Shown: positions 1 through 8,092 of the stretch, piece after piece
Numbering within the stretch: the first letter of the stretch is position 1
How the letters are laid out: each line of letters opens with the position of its first letter
DNA from: Pseudomonas sp. IB20
GTDB lineage: Bacteria > Pseudomonadota > Gammaproteobacteria > Pseudomonadales > Pseudomonadaceae
Assembly: GCF_009707325.1 (NCBI RefSeq)
Contig: NZ_CP046103.1
Location: 1,537,810-1,601,809 of the forward strand
Length of the DNA: 64,000 nucleotides
Direction of reading: 5' to 3'
Notes under the pieces: generated by a model
The model's input: the letters and a program-made list of their open reading frames with translations, nothing else
The model's database searches: none
What the model was told of the DNA's origin: nothing
Program-made: the position numbers and the translations under genes

Positions 1-522
1 AAGTTGGCGTGGAAACTGTCCCGCGCCCAGCTCGCCGTGCTGCGTGAGCTGTGCGCCTGGCGCGAGCAGCAAGCCCGCGCCCGTGACCTGCCGCGCAACC
101 GTATCATTCGTGAACACTCGTTGTGGCCCCTGGCCAAATCCCAGCCGGATAACCTCGCCGCGCTGGGCAAAATCGAAGACATGCACCCGCGCACCGTGCG
201 TCAGGATGGCCAGTTTCTGCTGGACCTGATCAAACGTGCCGGCAGCGTGTCCATGGACCAATGGCCACCCGCCGTGGCTGAACCGCTGCCGGTGGACGCC
301 GCCACGCTGATCAAGCAACTGCGTACCTTGGGCCAGGCCGAAGCCGAACGCCTGGACATGGCGCCGGAGCTGATGCTGCGCAAGAAAACCCTCGAAGCCC
401 TGGTTAAAAGCGGCTACCCCGATGGGCCATATAAATTGCCAGACTCGCTGCGTGGCTGGCGCCGCGAGTTGATGGGCCAAGCGCTGCTCGACAGCCTGGC
501 CACTGCCGGAGAACAGCCTTGA
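1..522 (+). CDS. rnd: Ribonuclease D, C-terminal part (cut by window start)
   Basis: The frame is open from base 1, so the 5' part of the gene lies outside the window; about 173 C-terminal residues are present. They match the HRDC and C-terminal helical domains of RNase D: the run [20 protein letters not shown] followed by [15 protein letters not shown] is the typical HRDC core. RNase D is a 3'-5' exoribonuclease that trims tRNA 3' ends. Its DEDD nuclease domain is not in view. The TGA stop overlaps the TTG start of the next gene, so the two are translationally coupled. Confidence 0.9.
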   Translation, partial: KLAWKLSRAQLAVLRELCAWREQQARARDLPRNRIIREHSLWPLAKSQPDNLAALGKIEDMHPRTVRQDGQFLLDLIKRAGSVSMDQWPPAVAEPLPVDAATLIKQLRTLGQAEAERLDMAPELMLRKKTLEALVKSGYPDGPYKLPDSLRGWRRELMGQALLDSLATAGEQP

Positions 523-812
523 AACGTATTTGCTCCATCTACCGCAGCTTGAAAAAAGACGGGATGTACCTCTACGTGCTGAAAAGCGATGCGCTGGAGC
601 GTGTGCCGGAACCGTTGATGGAAGCCTTCGGCAAGGCCCATCTCGCGTTCGAGATGATCCTGACGCCAGAGCGCAAGCTGTCCCGTGAGGACATCACCGT
701 GGTCCTGGAAAACCTCGACAAGCAGGGCTACCACCTGCAAATGCCACCGGCCGAGGACGAGTACATCGAGCACTTGCCCGAAGAGCTGTTGCGCCGCAAC
801 GACCCGATGTGA
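519..812 (+). CDS. YcgL domain-containing protein
   Basis: This 97-residue protein starts [19 protein letters not shown] after its initiator, which is the signature of the YcgL family (UPF0745), a small alpha/beta fold of unknown biochemical role. The start is TTG at 519, overlapping the rnd stop (TTGA); no in-frame ATG offers a full-length product. Pairing of rnd with ycgL is usual in Pseudomonas. Function is unassigned; the link to RNase D is by context only. Confidence 0.85.
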   Translation: MKRICSIYRSLKKDGMYLYVLKSDALERVPEPLMEAFGKAHLAFEMILTPERKLSREDITVVLENLDKQGYHLQMPPAEDEYIEHLPEELLRRNDPM

Positions 813-919
813 TCGGACAGTGCCCTGCCCAGGGCACATTCTTCAATGCAAACGTATAAGTGGGTGGTGGCCGTAAGGATGCGGGCGGCCGTCTGCAGTG
901 TTTTTGAAAGGTTTGAACC

Positions 920-1909
920 ATGCGTGTTCTGATTGCTGAACAGGATTACCCGCTCTACGCTCAATTGCTCAGTGAAGCGGCACCCGACGTCGAGGTGCTG
1001 ACCAGCGGCGATTCAGCCGAATTGTCGCGCCTGGCCGCCGATTGCCCGGTATGGCTGGGCCAGCCGGATCTGCTCGCCACCTTGTTGCGCCAGGGGCACC
1101 AGCCTCAGTGGCTGCAATCGACCTGGGCCGGTGTCACGCCGCTGCTCGCCGATGGCTTGCCCCGCGACTATCGCCTGACCCGCGCAGTCGGCATTTTTGG
1201 CCAGGTCATGGCTGAATTCGTCCTCACCTACATGCTCGGCCACGAGCGCGAAGTGCTCGCGCGCCTGGTCAGCCAGGTCGAGCGCAAATGGGACAACCGC
1301 ATGGGCCAGAGCCTGGCGGGGCGCAAGGCGCTGATCGTCGGCACCGGCGATATCGGCCAAAGCGTTGCCGACTTTCTGCTGCCGTTTGGCGTCAAGCTTT
1401 ACGGCATCGCCAGCTCCGCGCGTGAGCAGGCGCCGTTTATCGAAGTGGCCGGGCTGGATCAGCTGGGCCGCCTGGTAGGCGAGGTGGATTATGTGATCAA
1501 CCTGCTGCCGAACACGGCCAACACCCATGACCTGTACGACGCGGCGCTGTTCAAGCAATTCAAGTCGACCGGGTTGTTTATCAACGTTGGGCGTGGCGTG
1601 GCCGTGGTCGATGCGGATCTGGTCGAGGCGTTGAAAGAAGGGCATTTGGCTGGCGCTGTAATCGATGTGTGCCGCCAGGAACCCCTGCCGCAACGTCATC
1701 CGTTCTGGACCGCCTGGGGTCTGTTGTTGACCGGGCACAGTTCCGCGCCGACCTCGCCGAGCATGATGGTGGAGTTGTTTGTGCAGAACCTGCGGGCTTA
1801 TCAGGCCAAGGAAGCATTGCGCGGCGAAGTGGATTTCGGCGCGATGGGCGGTATTAATGTGGGAGCGGGCTTGCCCGCGATGACGGTGTACCAGCCTGCC
1901 ATGCAGTGA
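920..1909 (+). CDS. D-2-hydroxyacid dehydrogenase (glyoxylate/hydroxypyruvate reductase-like)
   Basis: The 329-residue protein has the D-isomer-specific 2-hydroxyacid dehydrogenase layout: a substrate domain, an NAD(P) Rossmann domain with GTGDIG, then the catalytic triad R225 (in NVGRG), E254 (in CRQEP) and H273 (in TGHSS). It should reduce a 2-keto acid such as glyoxylate or hydroxypyruvate with NAD(P)H in the cytosol; the true substrate cannot be read from sequence. The end is odd: residues 314-329 are encoded by a REP element, and I would expect the ancestral protein to stop near residue 312. The ATG at 920 is favoured because the protein begins directly with the conserved RVLIAEQD strand. 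Confidence 0.85.
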   Translation: MRVLIAEQDYPLYAQLLSEAAPDVEVLTSGDSAELSRLAADCPVWLGQPDLLATLLRQGHQPQWLQSTWAGVTPLLADGLPRDYRLTRAVGIFGQVMAEFVLTYMLGHEREVLARLVSQVERKWDNRMGQSLAGRKALIVGTGDIGQSVADFLLPFGVKLYGIASSAREQAPFIEVAGLDQLGRLVGEVDYVINLLPNTANTHDLYDAALFKQFKSTGLFINVGRGVAVVDADLVEALKEGHLAGAVIDVCRQEPLPQRHPFWTAWGLLLTGHSSAPTSPSMMVELFVQNLRAYQAKEALRGEVDFGAMGGINVGAGLPAMTVYQPAMQ

Positions 1910-1945
1910 CTGGCCCACTGCTATCGCAGGCTAGCCCGCTCCCAC
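1859..1945. repeat. REP/REPIN element overlapping a gene 3' end
   Basis: Two inverted arms, GTGGGAGCGGGCTTGCCCGC on the left and the complementary type ending AGCCCGCTCCCAC on the right, flank about 45 bases. This is the P. fluorescens REP doublet. Its left arm lies inside the reading frame of the preceding dehydrogenase and supplies its last 16 codons and stop. Confidence 0.85.
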
Positions 1946-1962
1946 AGGGATTTCAGTAAGGC

Positions 1963-2547
1963 TTACAGGCTGAAGTCACCTTCCGACACCAGCTCGCTCA
2001 GCGGCTTGCGCGGGCTTGGCGCTTCACGCCCTTGCAGGTACTCCGGCAAGCTCGACTTGTCCCCCAGCTTGCCCACAGCCACCGCCGCGTGCAGTGCATA
2101 ACCGGCTGGAATCTTCAGCTCTTTGCGGGTCAGTTCCTGATCGAAACCGGCCATGCCGTGAGTATGCCAGCCGCTGAGGCTGGCTTGCAGCGCCAGGTGG
2201 CCCCAGGCCGAACCGGTGTCGAAGGTGTGCCACAGCGCCGGGGTTTCTTCGGTGGCGCCGGGGGCGGTGAAGTCGGTTTTCGAGGCGATGATCACCAGGG
2301 CCGAGGCGTGTTGCGCCCAGCCGCGGTTGAATTCATTGAGCAAACCCAGGAAACGCTCCCAGTCCGGCGTGTCACGGCGCGCGTAGAGAAAACGCCATGG
2401 CTGCGAGTTGTAAGCCGACGGCGCCCAGCGCGCGGCTTCGAAAAAGCTCAGCAGGGTGTCCTGCGGGATGCTCTCGCCGGTAAAGGCGCGGGGCGACCAG
2501 CGTTCGGTGAACTGGGTGTGGATCGGGTAATCGGCAACGCGTGTCAT
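1963..2547 (-). CDS. Nitroreductase family protein
   Basis: A 194-residue flavoprotein of the nitroreductase fold. The FMN-binding elements RWSPRAF near residue 17 and SAYNSQPWRF near residue 45 are clear, as is the C-terminal VAVGKLGD strand. These enzymes use FMN and NAD(P)H to reduce nitroaromatics, quinones or related acceptors; the physiological substrate is unknown. It is transcribed alone, divergent from ycgN, and its 3' end faces the REP element after the dehydrogenase. Confidence 0.85.
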   Translation of the reverse strand: MTRVADYPIHTQFTERWSPRAFTGESIPQDTLLSFFEAARWAPSAYNSQPWRFLYARRDTPDWERFLGLLNEFNRGWAQHASALVIIASKTDFTAPGATEETPALWHTFDTGSAWGHLALQASLSGWHTHGMAGFDQELTRKELKIPAGYALHAAVAVGKLGDKSSLPEYLQGREAPSPRKPLSELVSEGDFSL

Positions 2548-2700
2548 GGGCTGTTCCTGATCGTCAATTCGGCGCTCAAAGCTACTGCGCGGCCACTAGA
2601 CTGACAAGTGTTGTTACACCGCCAGTCGTAAGCGCTTGGCCCCAGAGGCCGTGGGCACTAGACTGGCGGCCTTTTCACCTAACGATACTGATGTAGAGCC

Positions 2701-3150
2701 ATGGCCGCCAAAGTCGAACCTTTCTGGATACGCAAAACCCTTGATCAGCTCGACCAGGAGGAATGGGAGTCGTTGTGCGACGGCTGTGGCCTGTGCTGCC
2801 TGCAAAAGCTTGAGGATGAAGACGACAACAGCGTCTATTACACGCGCATCGCCTGCAAACTGCTGGACCTGAAAACCTGCCAGTGCACCGACTACCCCAA
2901 CCGCCGCGCCTCGGTGCCCGACTGTATTCAGCTCACCCCGGGCCAGGCCGACCAGTTCAAGTGGCTGCCACCGACCTGCGGCTACCGCCTGGTCAGCGAG
3001 CGCAAGGACCTGCCACTGTGGCACCACTTGGTCTGTGGCGACCGCGATGCCGTGCACCACGAACGCATTTCCCAGTCCGGCCGTATGCTCGCCGAAGGCA
3101 GCGTGCCTGAAGATGACTGGGAGGATTACCTGATCTTTCGCGCGGGCTGA
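2701..3150 (+). CDS. YcgN family cysteine cluster protein
   Basis: The 149-residue protein carries the UPF0260/YcgN cysteine pattern: [11 protein letters not shown], then [17 protein letters not shown], then a further C in PDCIQL and PTCGYRL. The spacing resembles the zinc/iron-chelating CxxCxxCC cluster family. A metal-binding role is likely; no enzymatic activity is established to my knowledge. It ends 14 bases before the start chosen for the next gene and probably shares its transcript. Confidence 0.85.
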   Translation: MAAKVEPFWIRKTLDQLDQEEWESLCDGCGLCCLQKLEDEDDNSVYYTRIACKLLDLKTCQCTDYPNRRASVPDCIQLTPGQADQFKWLPPTCGYRLVSERKDLPLWHHLVCGDRDAVHHERISQSGRMLAEGSVPEDDWEDYLIFRAG

Positions 3151-3164
3151 AAAAAGGAGTGTGT

Positions 3165-4385
3165 ATGACGGTGGTAACCAAGCTGGCGGCCTCTTTCGTG
3201 TTGCTGGCGCTGAGCCTGCCTGCGTGGTGCGCGAAGAAAGTCGACCTGGACTACCACGTCAAACTGCTGCCCCAGAGTGATCAGGCCGAGGTGCGTGTGA
3301 GCCTGTCCCAAGGCTCGGCGGTGCGCAGCCTGGACTTCGACCTGGGCCGCGATGGCGACTACAGCGACTTCAAGGCCGATGGCCAATGGAAAGTCACCGG
3401 TCACCGTGGGCTGTGGCAGCCCAGCGCCGACAAGGCCAGCCTGACCTACCGAGTGCGCCTCACCCACGCGCGCAAGCCAGGCCTGTATGAAGCGCGGATG
3501 ACGCCGAGCTGGGCGCTGTTTCGGGGGGAAGACCTGGTGCCGGCTGCACGGCTCGACCAGCAGGACGGCATTGAGCTGGTGTCGCGCCTGATGTTCGAGC
3601 TGCCGTCAGGCTGGAAAAGCGTCGAAACCGCCTGGCCGCGTATCGGCAAGAACAAATTCCGTATCGACAATGTTTCCCGCTTGCTCGACCGGCCCACCGG
3701 CTGGATGCTCGCCGGCACCCTCGGCAGCCGCCGCGTGCGCCTGGGCGAAACCGAAGTCACCGTGGCTTCGCCCAAGGGCCAGGCCATGCGTCGCATGGAT
3801 GTGCTGACATTGCTGACGTTCGTTTGGCCGCAGGTTGAGGCGGCGTTCCCGCGTCACCCGGCCAAGCTGCTGGTGGTGGGCGCCAGCGACCCAGTGCGCC
3901 GTGGCGTGTTCTCGGCGCGCGACTCGATCTACCTCAACAGCCGCACGCCGTTGGTCAGCGAAAATGGCAGCAGTGCATTGATCCGTGAGGTGGTGCAAGC
4001 CATCGGCCGTTTCAACGACCACGACACCAGTGATTGGATCAGCGAAGGGCTTGGCGAGTACTACGCCATTGAACTGCTACGCCGCGCGGGCGGGATCACC
4101 GATGAGCGCTACGCGGCGATCCAGGCGCGGTTGGCTAAGGAAGGCGCGCAGGTTAGCACTCTGCGTGGCGAACACATCAGTGGTGCGACGGTGGCGCGGG
4201 CGGTTGTGGTGTTGCAGGAGCTGGACCGCGAGATCCGTGTGAAGACCCACAACAAGCGCTCGCTGGATGACCTCGCGCAGGCGGTGATGCGGGCGAACAG
4301 CATCACCACGGCGGAGTTTGTGCAATTGGCCGAAAGCGTGATCGGCGAGTCGTCGGTGGTGTTGGATACCAAGCTGCTGCGCTGA
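3165..4385 (+). CDS. Secreted protein resembling a gluzincin/M61-type peptidase with lost zinc histidines
   Basis: The 406-residue product starts at ATG 3165, 5 bases after GGAG; a GTG two codons upstream lies inside that ribosome site and is less likely. Residues 1-22 form a signal peptide (VLLALSLPAWCA). The body has a beta-rich N-terminal half and a helical C-terminal half. Where M1/M61 peptidases have HExxH followed by W-x-x-E-G, this protein has R274-E-V-V-Q278 and then DWISEGLGEYYA with E294. The two histidine ligands are replaced while the WxxEG context is kept. I infer a non-catalytic relative, probably periplasmic. It lies directly after ycgN. Function unknown. Confidence 0.75.
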   Translation: MTVVTKLAASFVLLALSLPAWCAKKVDLDYHVKLLPQSDQAEVRVSLSQGSAVRSLDFDLGRDGDYSDFKADGQWKVTGHRGLWQPSADKASLTYRVRLTHARKPGLYEARMTPSWALFRGEDLVPAARLDQQDGIELVSRLMFELPSGWKSVETAWPRIGKNKFRIDNVSRLLDRPTGWMLAGTLGSRRVRLGETEVTVASPKGQAMRRMDVLTLLTFVWPQVEAAFPRHPAKLLVVGASDPVRRGVFSARDSIYLNSRTPLVSENGSSALIREVVQAIGRFNDHDTSDWISEGLGEYYAIELLRRAGGITDERYAAIQARLAKEGAQVSTLRGEHISGATVARAVVVLQELDREIRVKTHNKRSLDDLAQAVMRANSITTAEFVQLAESVIGESSVVLDTKLLR

Positions 4386-4415
4386 TTTCCATCCATGCGC
4401 AAATTAATGGCATCA

Positions 4416-4487
4416 CCGCGGTGTAACTGATACACCTCGGTGCCTGCATCGCGGGCAAGCCCGGCTCCCACACAAGCCCTCCCACAT
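4416..4487. repeat. REP remnant
   Basis: Contains GGTGTAACTGATACACCTCGG and then GCATCGCGGGCAAGCCCGGC plus two CTCCCAC ends. It is the right arm of a REP doublet with a degenerate second copy. A short palindrome CTCCAA-TATT-TTGGAG follows just downstream and could be a weak transcription stop for either flanking gene. Confidence 0.65.
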
Positions 4488-4525
4488 TTGGATCTCCAAT
4501 ATTTTGGAGAGTGGGTTCAGCCTGA

Positions 4526-4867
4526 TTATTTGGTGGCTTTCTCGGCCGCCACTTCGGCCTTGGTCTTCAGGTTTTTCAGCTCTTCCCCAGCGCGCTCGAT
4601 CTTCGTGCGCACGCTGTTCATTTCCTGGCGGCCCTGTTCCAGCTTGTCTTTGAGCGAACTGTGCCCGGTGACCCCGCGCACCAGCGCCACACCGCCAATC
4701 GCCACCTGGATCAGCCCGAAGATCCCGCCACGGCGCAGGCCTTTGCCGACCATCATCACGCCGCCGGCCACCGAGCCGATGCGCTCCCAGCCGTGCACGT
4801 TTTGGCTGGGTTGGGTTTCAAATGGCGCGTGTTCGATGATAGGTCGCAGGTTTTTGCTGTCGCTCAT
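4526..4867 (-). CDS. DUF2892/YgaP-like small membrane protein with coiled-coil tail
   Basis: The 113-residue protein has a hydrophobic central part (IGSVAGGVMMVGKGLRRGG and GLIQVAIGGVALVRGV) typical of the YgaP-type transmembrane DUF2892 domain. A charged helical tail of about 45 residues (KDKLEQGRQEMNSVRTKIERAGEELKNL) looks like a coiled coil. It probably sits in the inner membrane with the tail in the cytoplasm. No function is known. It lies alone between a REP remnant and the methyltransferase gene, both on the same strand. Confidence 0.7.
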   Translation of the reverse strand: MSDSKNLRPIIEHAPFETQPSQNVHGWERIGSVAGGVMMVGKGLRRGGIFGLIQVAIGGVALVRGVTGHSSLKDKLEQGRQEMNSVRTKIERAGEELKNLKTKAEVAAEKATK

Positions 4868-4935
4868 GGTCTGTCTCCAACAAGGGCAAGTGATAAGTAG
4901 CTGACTGTTTACGGGCGCCGGATGTTCCCGAAAAA

Positions 4936-5403
4936 TCAGTACTTGGGGCCCGAGCGGGTGTTATTGCCCTTGGCCAGGCGGTCGTAGAGCACCACGTTGA
5001 CGGTGGCAGCGAGGTTCATGCAGCCGGTGGTCGGGATGTACACCACGTCTTCGCACCAGTCGCGGATCTCTTTGTCCAGCGAGCCGTCTTCGGGGCCGAA
5101 GATATACAGCGCGCGGTCGGGGTGGGTGTATTCGGGCAACGGGCGGGCGCCTTCGACCAACTCCACGGCGACGGGGATGCAGCCTAACGGCAGAATCTTT
5201 TTCAGGTCATCGATGCCGATCAGCGGAATGTCGTGGTGGACCTTCTTGGTGTCGGTGATGAAGTCCCGGGCGCGCTCGTAACGCACGCCGGTGTAGAACA
5301 CCGAGGCCACGCCGTAGCAGCCGGCGGCACGCATCACCGAACCGACGTTTTCGGGGGATTTGGGGTTGTACAAACCGATGCAGCTGTAGCGTTTATTGCC
5401 CAC
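4936..5403 (-). CDS. SpoU-family RNA methyltransferase (TrmH-like)
   Basis: The 155-residue protein has the three SPOUT motifs: motif 1 NVGSVMRAAGCYG near residue 19, motif 2 YIFGPEDGSL near residue 99, and motif 3 IPTTGCMNLAATVNVVLYD near residue 123, which forms the trefoil-knot SAM site. It lacks the N-terminal substrate-binding extension of TrmH/RlmB, being a minimal form like TrmL, so the RNA substrate is uncertain. It should 2'-O-methylate a tRNA or rRNA ribose. Confidence 0.85.
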   Translation of the reverse strand: MGNKRYSCIGLYNPKSPENVGSVMRAAGCYGVASVFYTGVRYERARDFITDTKKVHHDIPLIGIDDLKKILPLGCIPVAVELVEGARPLPEYTHPDRALYIFGPEDGSLDKEIRDWCEDVVYIPTTGCMNLAATVNVVLYDRLAKGNNTRSGPKY

Positions 5404-5493
5404 GGGGAAGGGTGCCTTGGAGAAAAACGGCGATTATACGGCCTTGGCGTGATGGAGTGCTTGGGCCACGCTGGCGACAGGCAAAGAAGAACC

Positions 5494-5868
5494 TCAGTCG
5501 TCCTTCTTCATCAACCCCGCCAACGCCGCAAACGGGTTGTGCGTGGCCTTGGCAATCGTCGGGCTGCTGGTGGAGCCTTCGCCGAAGTACTGCTGGTCGG
5601 TGTAGCGCGAGTGTTCGTTGTCGTGGCAGTACAGGCACAGCAACTCCCAGTTGGAACCGTCCTGGGGGTTGTCATCATGATTGTGGTTGCGATGGTGTAC
5701 GGTCAGCTCGCTCAGGCGCTTGCCGGCGAATTCACGGGCGCAGCGGCCGCACACGTGCGGGTACATCTTCAAGGCTTTGTCGCGGTAGCCCATTTCCCGG
5801 TCGCGCTGGGCATCGGCGAGGATGCGGTCCAGCTTGGCAGTGTGGGAGGGCGGGTTGGTCGAGCTCAT
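5494..5868 (-). CDS. YajD-family HNH nuclease-like protein
   Basis: About 124 residues. An HNH fold is visible: CGRCAREF, then TVHHRNHNHDDNP, then LLCLYCHDNEHSR, giving two CxxC zinc pairs around the HH-N-H core. I choose the second of two consecutive ATGs because AGGAG then lies 5 bases upstream; the first (at 5871) would leave only 2. This is the widespread YajD family, whose biological role is not established. The C-terminal tail is short and charged (GLMKKDD). Confidence 0.8.
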   Translation of the reverse strand: MSSTNPPSHTAKLDRILADAQRDREMGYRDKALKMYPHVCGRCAREFAGKRLSELTVHHRNHNHDDNPQDGSNWELLCLYCHDNEHSRYTDQQYFGEGSTSSPTIAKATHNPFAALAGLMKKDD

Positions 5869-6019
5869 CATGGCTCCTGGCTATTTGGTGGGTCACGGAT
5901 AACGTTGATTCTAGCCGCTCGCGAGGTAAATGACTGCTGGCTTTTTCAGCAGCAGTACCGCCTGGCGATGGCAATCGTTTGTAGTATCGGCTCACTTCAT
6001 TCACAAGGATCTGAAACCT

Positions 6020-6934
6020 ATGCGTTTATACACAGGGACCGTTGCGCTGCTGTTCAGCCTGCTGGCGGCTCACGCCCAGGCGTTCTCGACGCCAAAACCC
6101 GGCCAAGTGATCGAGGTGTCCCTCGAACAACTGCACCCCACCCAGGCCGTAGTGGGCTTCGACCAGATTTATTACAGCTTGGGCTTGTTTGCCGACAAGA
6201 AGTCCAAGGTGTTCGATGAATACTGCGAAACCAATGGCCAGGGCGCCGCCGACAACGTGCCGAAAAAGGCCGACCTGCAGCAACCCGCCAGCTTCACCTG
6301 CAAGGACCCGGTGGGCACTCACCCGCAGGACATGAAAACCGTGGTGGTCGGCCCCGGTGGCCAGTTGTACCTGACCGACGGCCACCACAGCTTCACCACC
6401 CTGTGGGAAGTGCCCGGTGGCGGCCCGCAGCTGAAAATGTGGGTAAAGGTCACCGACGACTTCAGCAACAGCCCCAACGTGGCCGCCTTCTGGCAGCGCA
6501 TGGAGGCCGCGCGCAAGGTCTGGCTCAAAGACAATCAAGGCCAAACCCTGCCGGCGCAGCAACTGCCGGCGCACCTGGGCTTCAAGAACCTGCAGGACGA
6601 CACGTTCCGGAGCCTGGTGTACTTCACTCGCAAAGCCGCCTACGGCAAGCCGGAGGATGGCGCGATTGCACCGGAGTTTCTGGAGTTTTACTGGGGCAAC
6701 TGGCTGCGCACACAGATCGACCTGAGTGCCTTCAACCTGAACAAGAAGGATGGCTACAAGACCGCGGTCGAAGCCGTCGCCCAGCGCATGGTCAGCCTGA
6801 CGCCGGGCTCGCGGGTCGGCGACAGCGGCTTCACCGCGCATCAATTGGGCGGCTTCACCACACTTAATCGCAGCGAGTTGGAGAATACGCTCGAAAAGAA
6901 AGTGCCGTACGTTATCGACAGAAGAGGTCAGTAA
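6020..6934 (+). CDS. Secreted ParB-like (ParB/Srx fold) protein
   Basis: The 304-residue protein starts at ATG 6020, giving a clean signal peptide (YTGTVALLFSLLAAHAQA). An upstream in-frame start would bury this behind 30 unlikely residues. The mature part has a ParB/sulfiredoxin-type core: VIEVSLEQLHPTQ near the N-terminus, then LYLTDGHHSFTTLWE near residue 120, where DGHHS corresponds to the ParB DGHHR-type box. This matches the Pfam ParBc_2 group of exported proteins. ParB folds can bind or cut nucleotides or DNA, but an exported one has no known target. It is transcribed alone. Confidence 0.75.
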   Translation: MRLYTGTVALLFSLLAAHAQAFSTPKPGQVIEVSLEQLHPTQAVVGFDQIYYSLGLFADKKSKVFDEYCETNGQGAADNVPKKADLQQPASFTCKDPVGTHPQDMKTVVVGPGGQLYLTDGHHSFTTLWEVPGGGPQLKMWVKVTDDFSNSPNVAAFWQRMEAARKVWLKDNQGQTLPAQQLPAHLGFKNLQDDTFRSLVYFTRKAAYGKPEDGAIAPEFLEFYWGNWLRTQIDLSAFNLNKKDGYKTAVEAVAQRMVSLTPGSRVGDSGFTAHQLGGFTTLNRSELENTLEKKVPYVIDRRGQ

Positions 6935-6960
6935 TTAGCCTGGGGCGTATGGCGGATACA

Positions 6961-7028
6961 AACGGATATGTACCCAGCACCCCCGCGACAACCAAAGAAT
7001 TCAACCCATAAAAAGATGTGTAGATACC
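6961..7028. repeat. Dispersed 68-bp repeat, copy A (inverted relative to 57319)
   Basis: This stretch, from AACGGATATGTACCC to GTGTAGATACC, is the reverse complement of bases 57319-57386 with about 3 mismatches in 68. The second copy is part of a longer intergenic repeat that I recognise from P. fluorescens-group genomes. No open frame of its own is conserved. It sits between the ParB-like gene and the 3' end of the spermidine-synthase-like gene, next to a small hairpin TAGGCC-CGGGA-GGCCTA. Confidence 0.85.
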
Positions 7029-7042
7029 TAGGCCCGGGAGGC

Positions 7043-7729
7043 CTAGCCCTTGAGCTTCTCGGCAATCCAGATGGTGTGGCGGGTGCCCTTGTTGCCGTGG
7101 GCAAACACCTGCACTTCTTCGGCCTTGAAGCCTGCCTTGCGCAATTTGTCGCTGAACAGCTTGTCGGCGCTGGCCGACCACACCGCCAGCACGCCCTTGG
7201 GCCGCAGGGCTTTGGCACAAGCGGCCAAGCCACCGGCGGAGTACAGCCAGCTGTTGGCTTTTTGCGTGAGGCCTTCGGGGCCGTTGTCGACGTCGAGCAT
7301 GATCGCGTCAAAGCCCTGGGGCTCGGCCTGCAGCACCTTGGCCACGTCTTCCATACGGATCACGGTGCGCGGGTCGAGCAGCGGGCGGCCGGACTTTTCC
7401 CCCAGCGGCCCACGGTTCCACTCCACCACGCCGGGCACCAGTTCGGCGACCACCACTTCGGCGGTCTTGCCCAAATGCTTGAGCGCCGAGGCCAGGGTAA
7501 AGCCCATGCCCAAACCGCCGATCAGCACTCGCGAACCCGGGCGCCCGGCGACTTTTCGGCAGGGAATCTCCGCCAGCGCGTCTTCGGAGCCGTGCATGCG
7601 CGTGTTCATCAACTGGCCGCCGTCACCGCCCTGGATCTTGATGACAAAATCCTCGCCGTACTCGAACAGGCACAAGGCACCGCCGTTATCGGGGATCGGG
7701 GTGGTGTCCAGCAGAACGAAACGTTTCAT
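7043..7729 (-). CDS. Spermidine synthase-like methyltransferase-fold protein
   Basis: The 228-residue protein has a Rossmann methyltransferase core like polyamine aminopropyltransferases: VLIGGLGMGFTLASAL (dcSAM/SAM glycine loop) near residue 69, VVVAELVPGVVEW (acidic loop) and FDAIMLDVDNGPEG near residue 140. It lacks the full N-terminal beta barrel of true SpeE, so it may be a methyltransferase or a diverged aminopropyltransferase. Substrate unknown. It is divergent from the small secreted protein at 7808. Confidence 0.75.
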   Translation of the reverse strand: MKRFVLLDTTPIPDNGGALCLFEYGEDFVIKIQGGDGGQLMNTRMHGSEDALAEIPCRKVAGRPGSRVLIGGLGMGFTLASALKHLGKTAEVVVAELVPGVVEWNRGPLGEKSGRPLLDPRTVIRMEDVAKVLQAEPQGFDAIMLDVDNGPEGLTQKANSWLYSAGGLAACAKALRPKGVLAVWSASADKLFSDKLRKAGFKAEEVQVFAHGNKGTRHTIWIAEKLKG

Positions 7730-7807
7730 GGAAATCTCATTGGGAAGGGCATTCTTGCGCGGTTGGGAGTAGCCTTACGACATTCCGGTCAGGCCATGGA
7801 GCCATCG

Positions 7808-8092
7808 ATGAAGTGCAGCATTCTAACGGTCATTGTGCTTGGCGCGCTCACATTGGGTGCGGCGCAGGCTCAGGAGTTGCAAACCGTGCCGGTCGCACCC
7901 GCGCCAACCCCAGGTGCGCCGGGTACGCCAACACCGACGTTGTACCCGCAAGTCACCCCGCCTGTGGCGCCCAAGGCCACCGCCAACGGCTCACCAGCAT
8001 TGGTGCCGATCGTGTTGCCCACGCCGCCCAAAGACCAGAGCGTGCCCGGCCTGCTGCAAAATGACAGCAAGCCGAAGACGCCCGGCGGTTAA
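7808..8092 (+). CDS. Small proline-rich secreted protein
   Basis: A 94-residue protein starting at ATG 7808, with GGAG six bases upstream; the ATG at 7796 would place that ribosome site inside the gene. Residues 1-19 are a signal peptide (SILTVIVLGALTLGAAQAQ). The mature part is low-complexity and rich in Pro, Ala and Thr (VAPAPTPGAPGTPTPTLYPQ), with no recognised domain. The stop overlaps the stop of the convergent cyclic-nucleotide-binding gene by 4 bases. It is probably a periplasmic or surface-exposed unstructured protein. Confidence 0.65.
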   Translation: MKCSILTVIVLGALTLGAAQAQELQTVPVAPAPTPGAPGTPTPTLYPQVTPPVAPKATANGSPALVPIVLPTPPKDQSVPGLLQNDSKPKTPGG

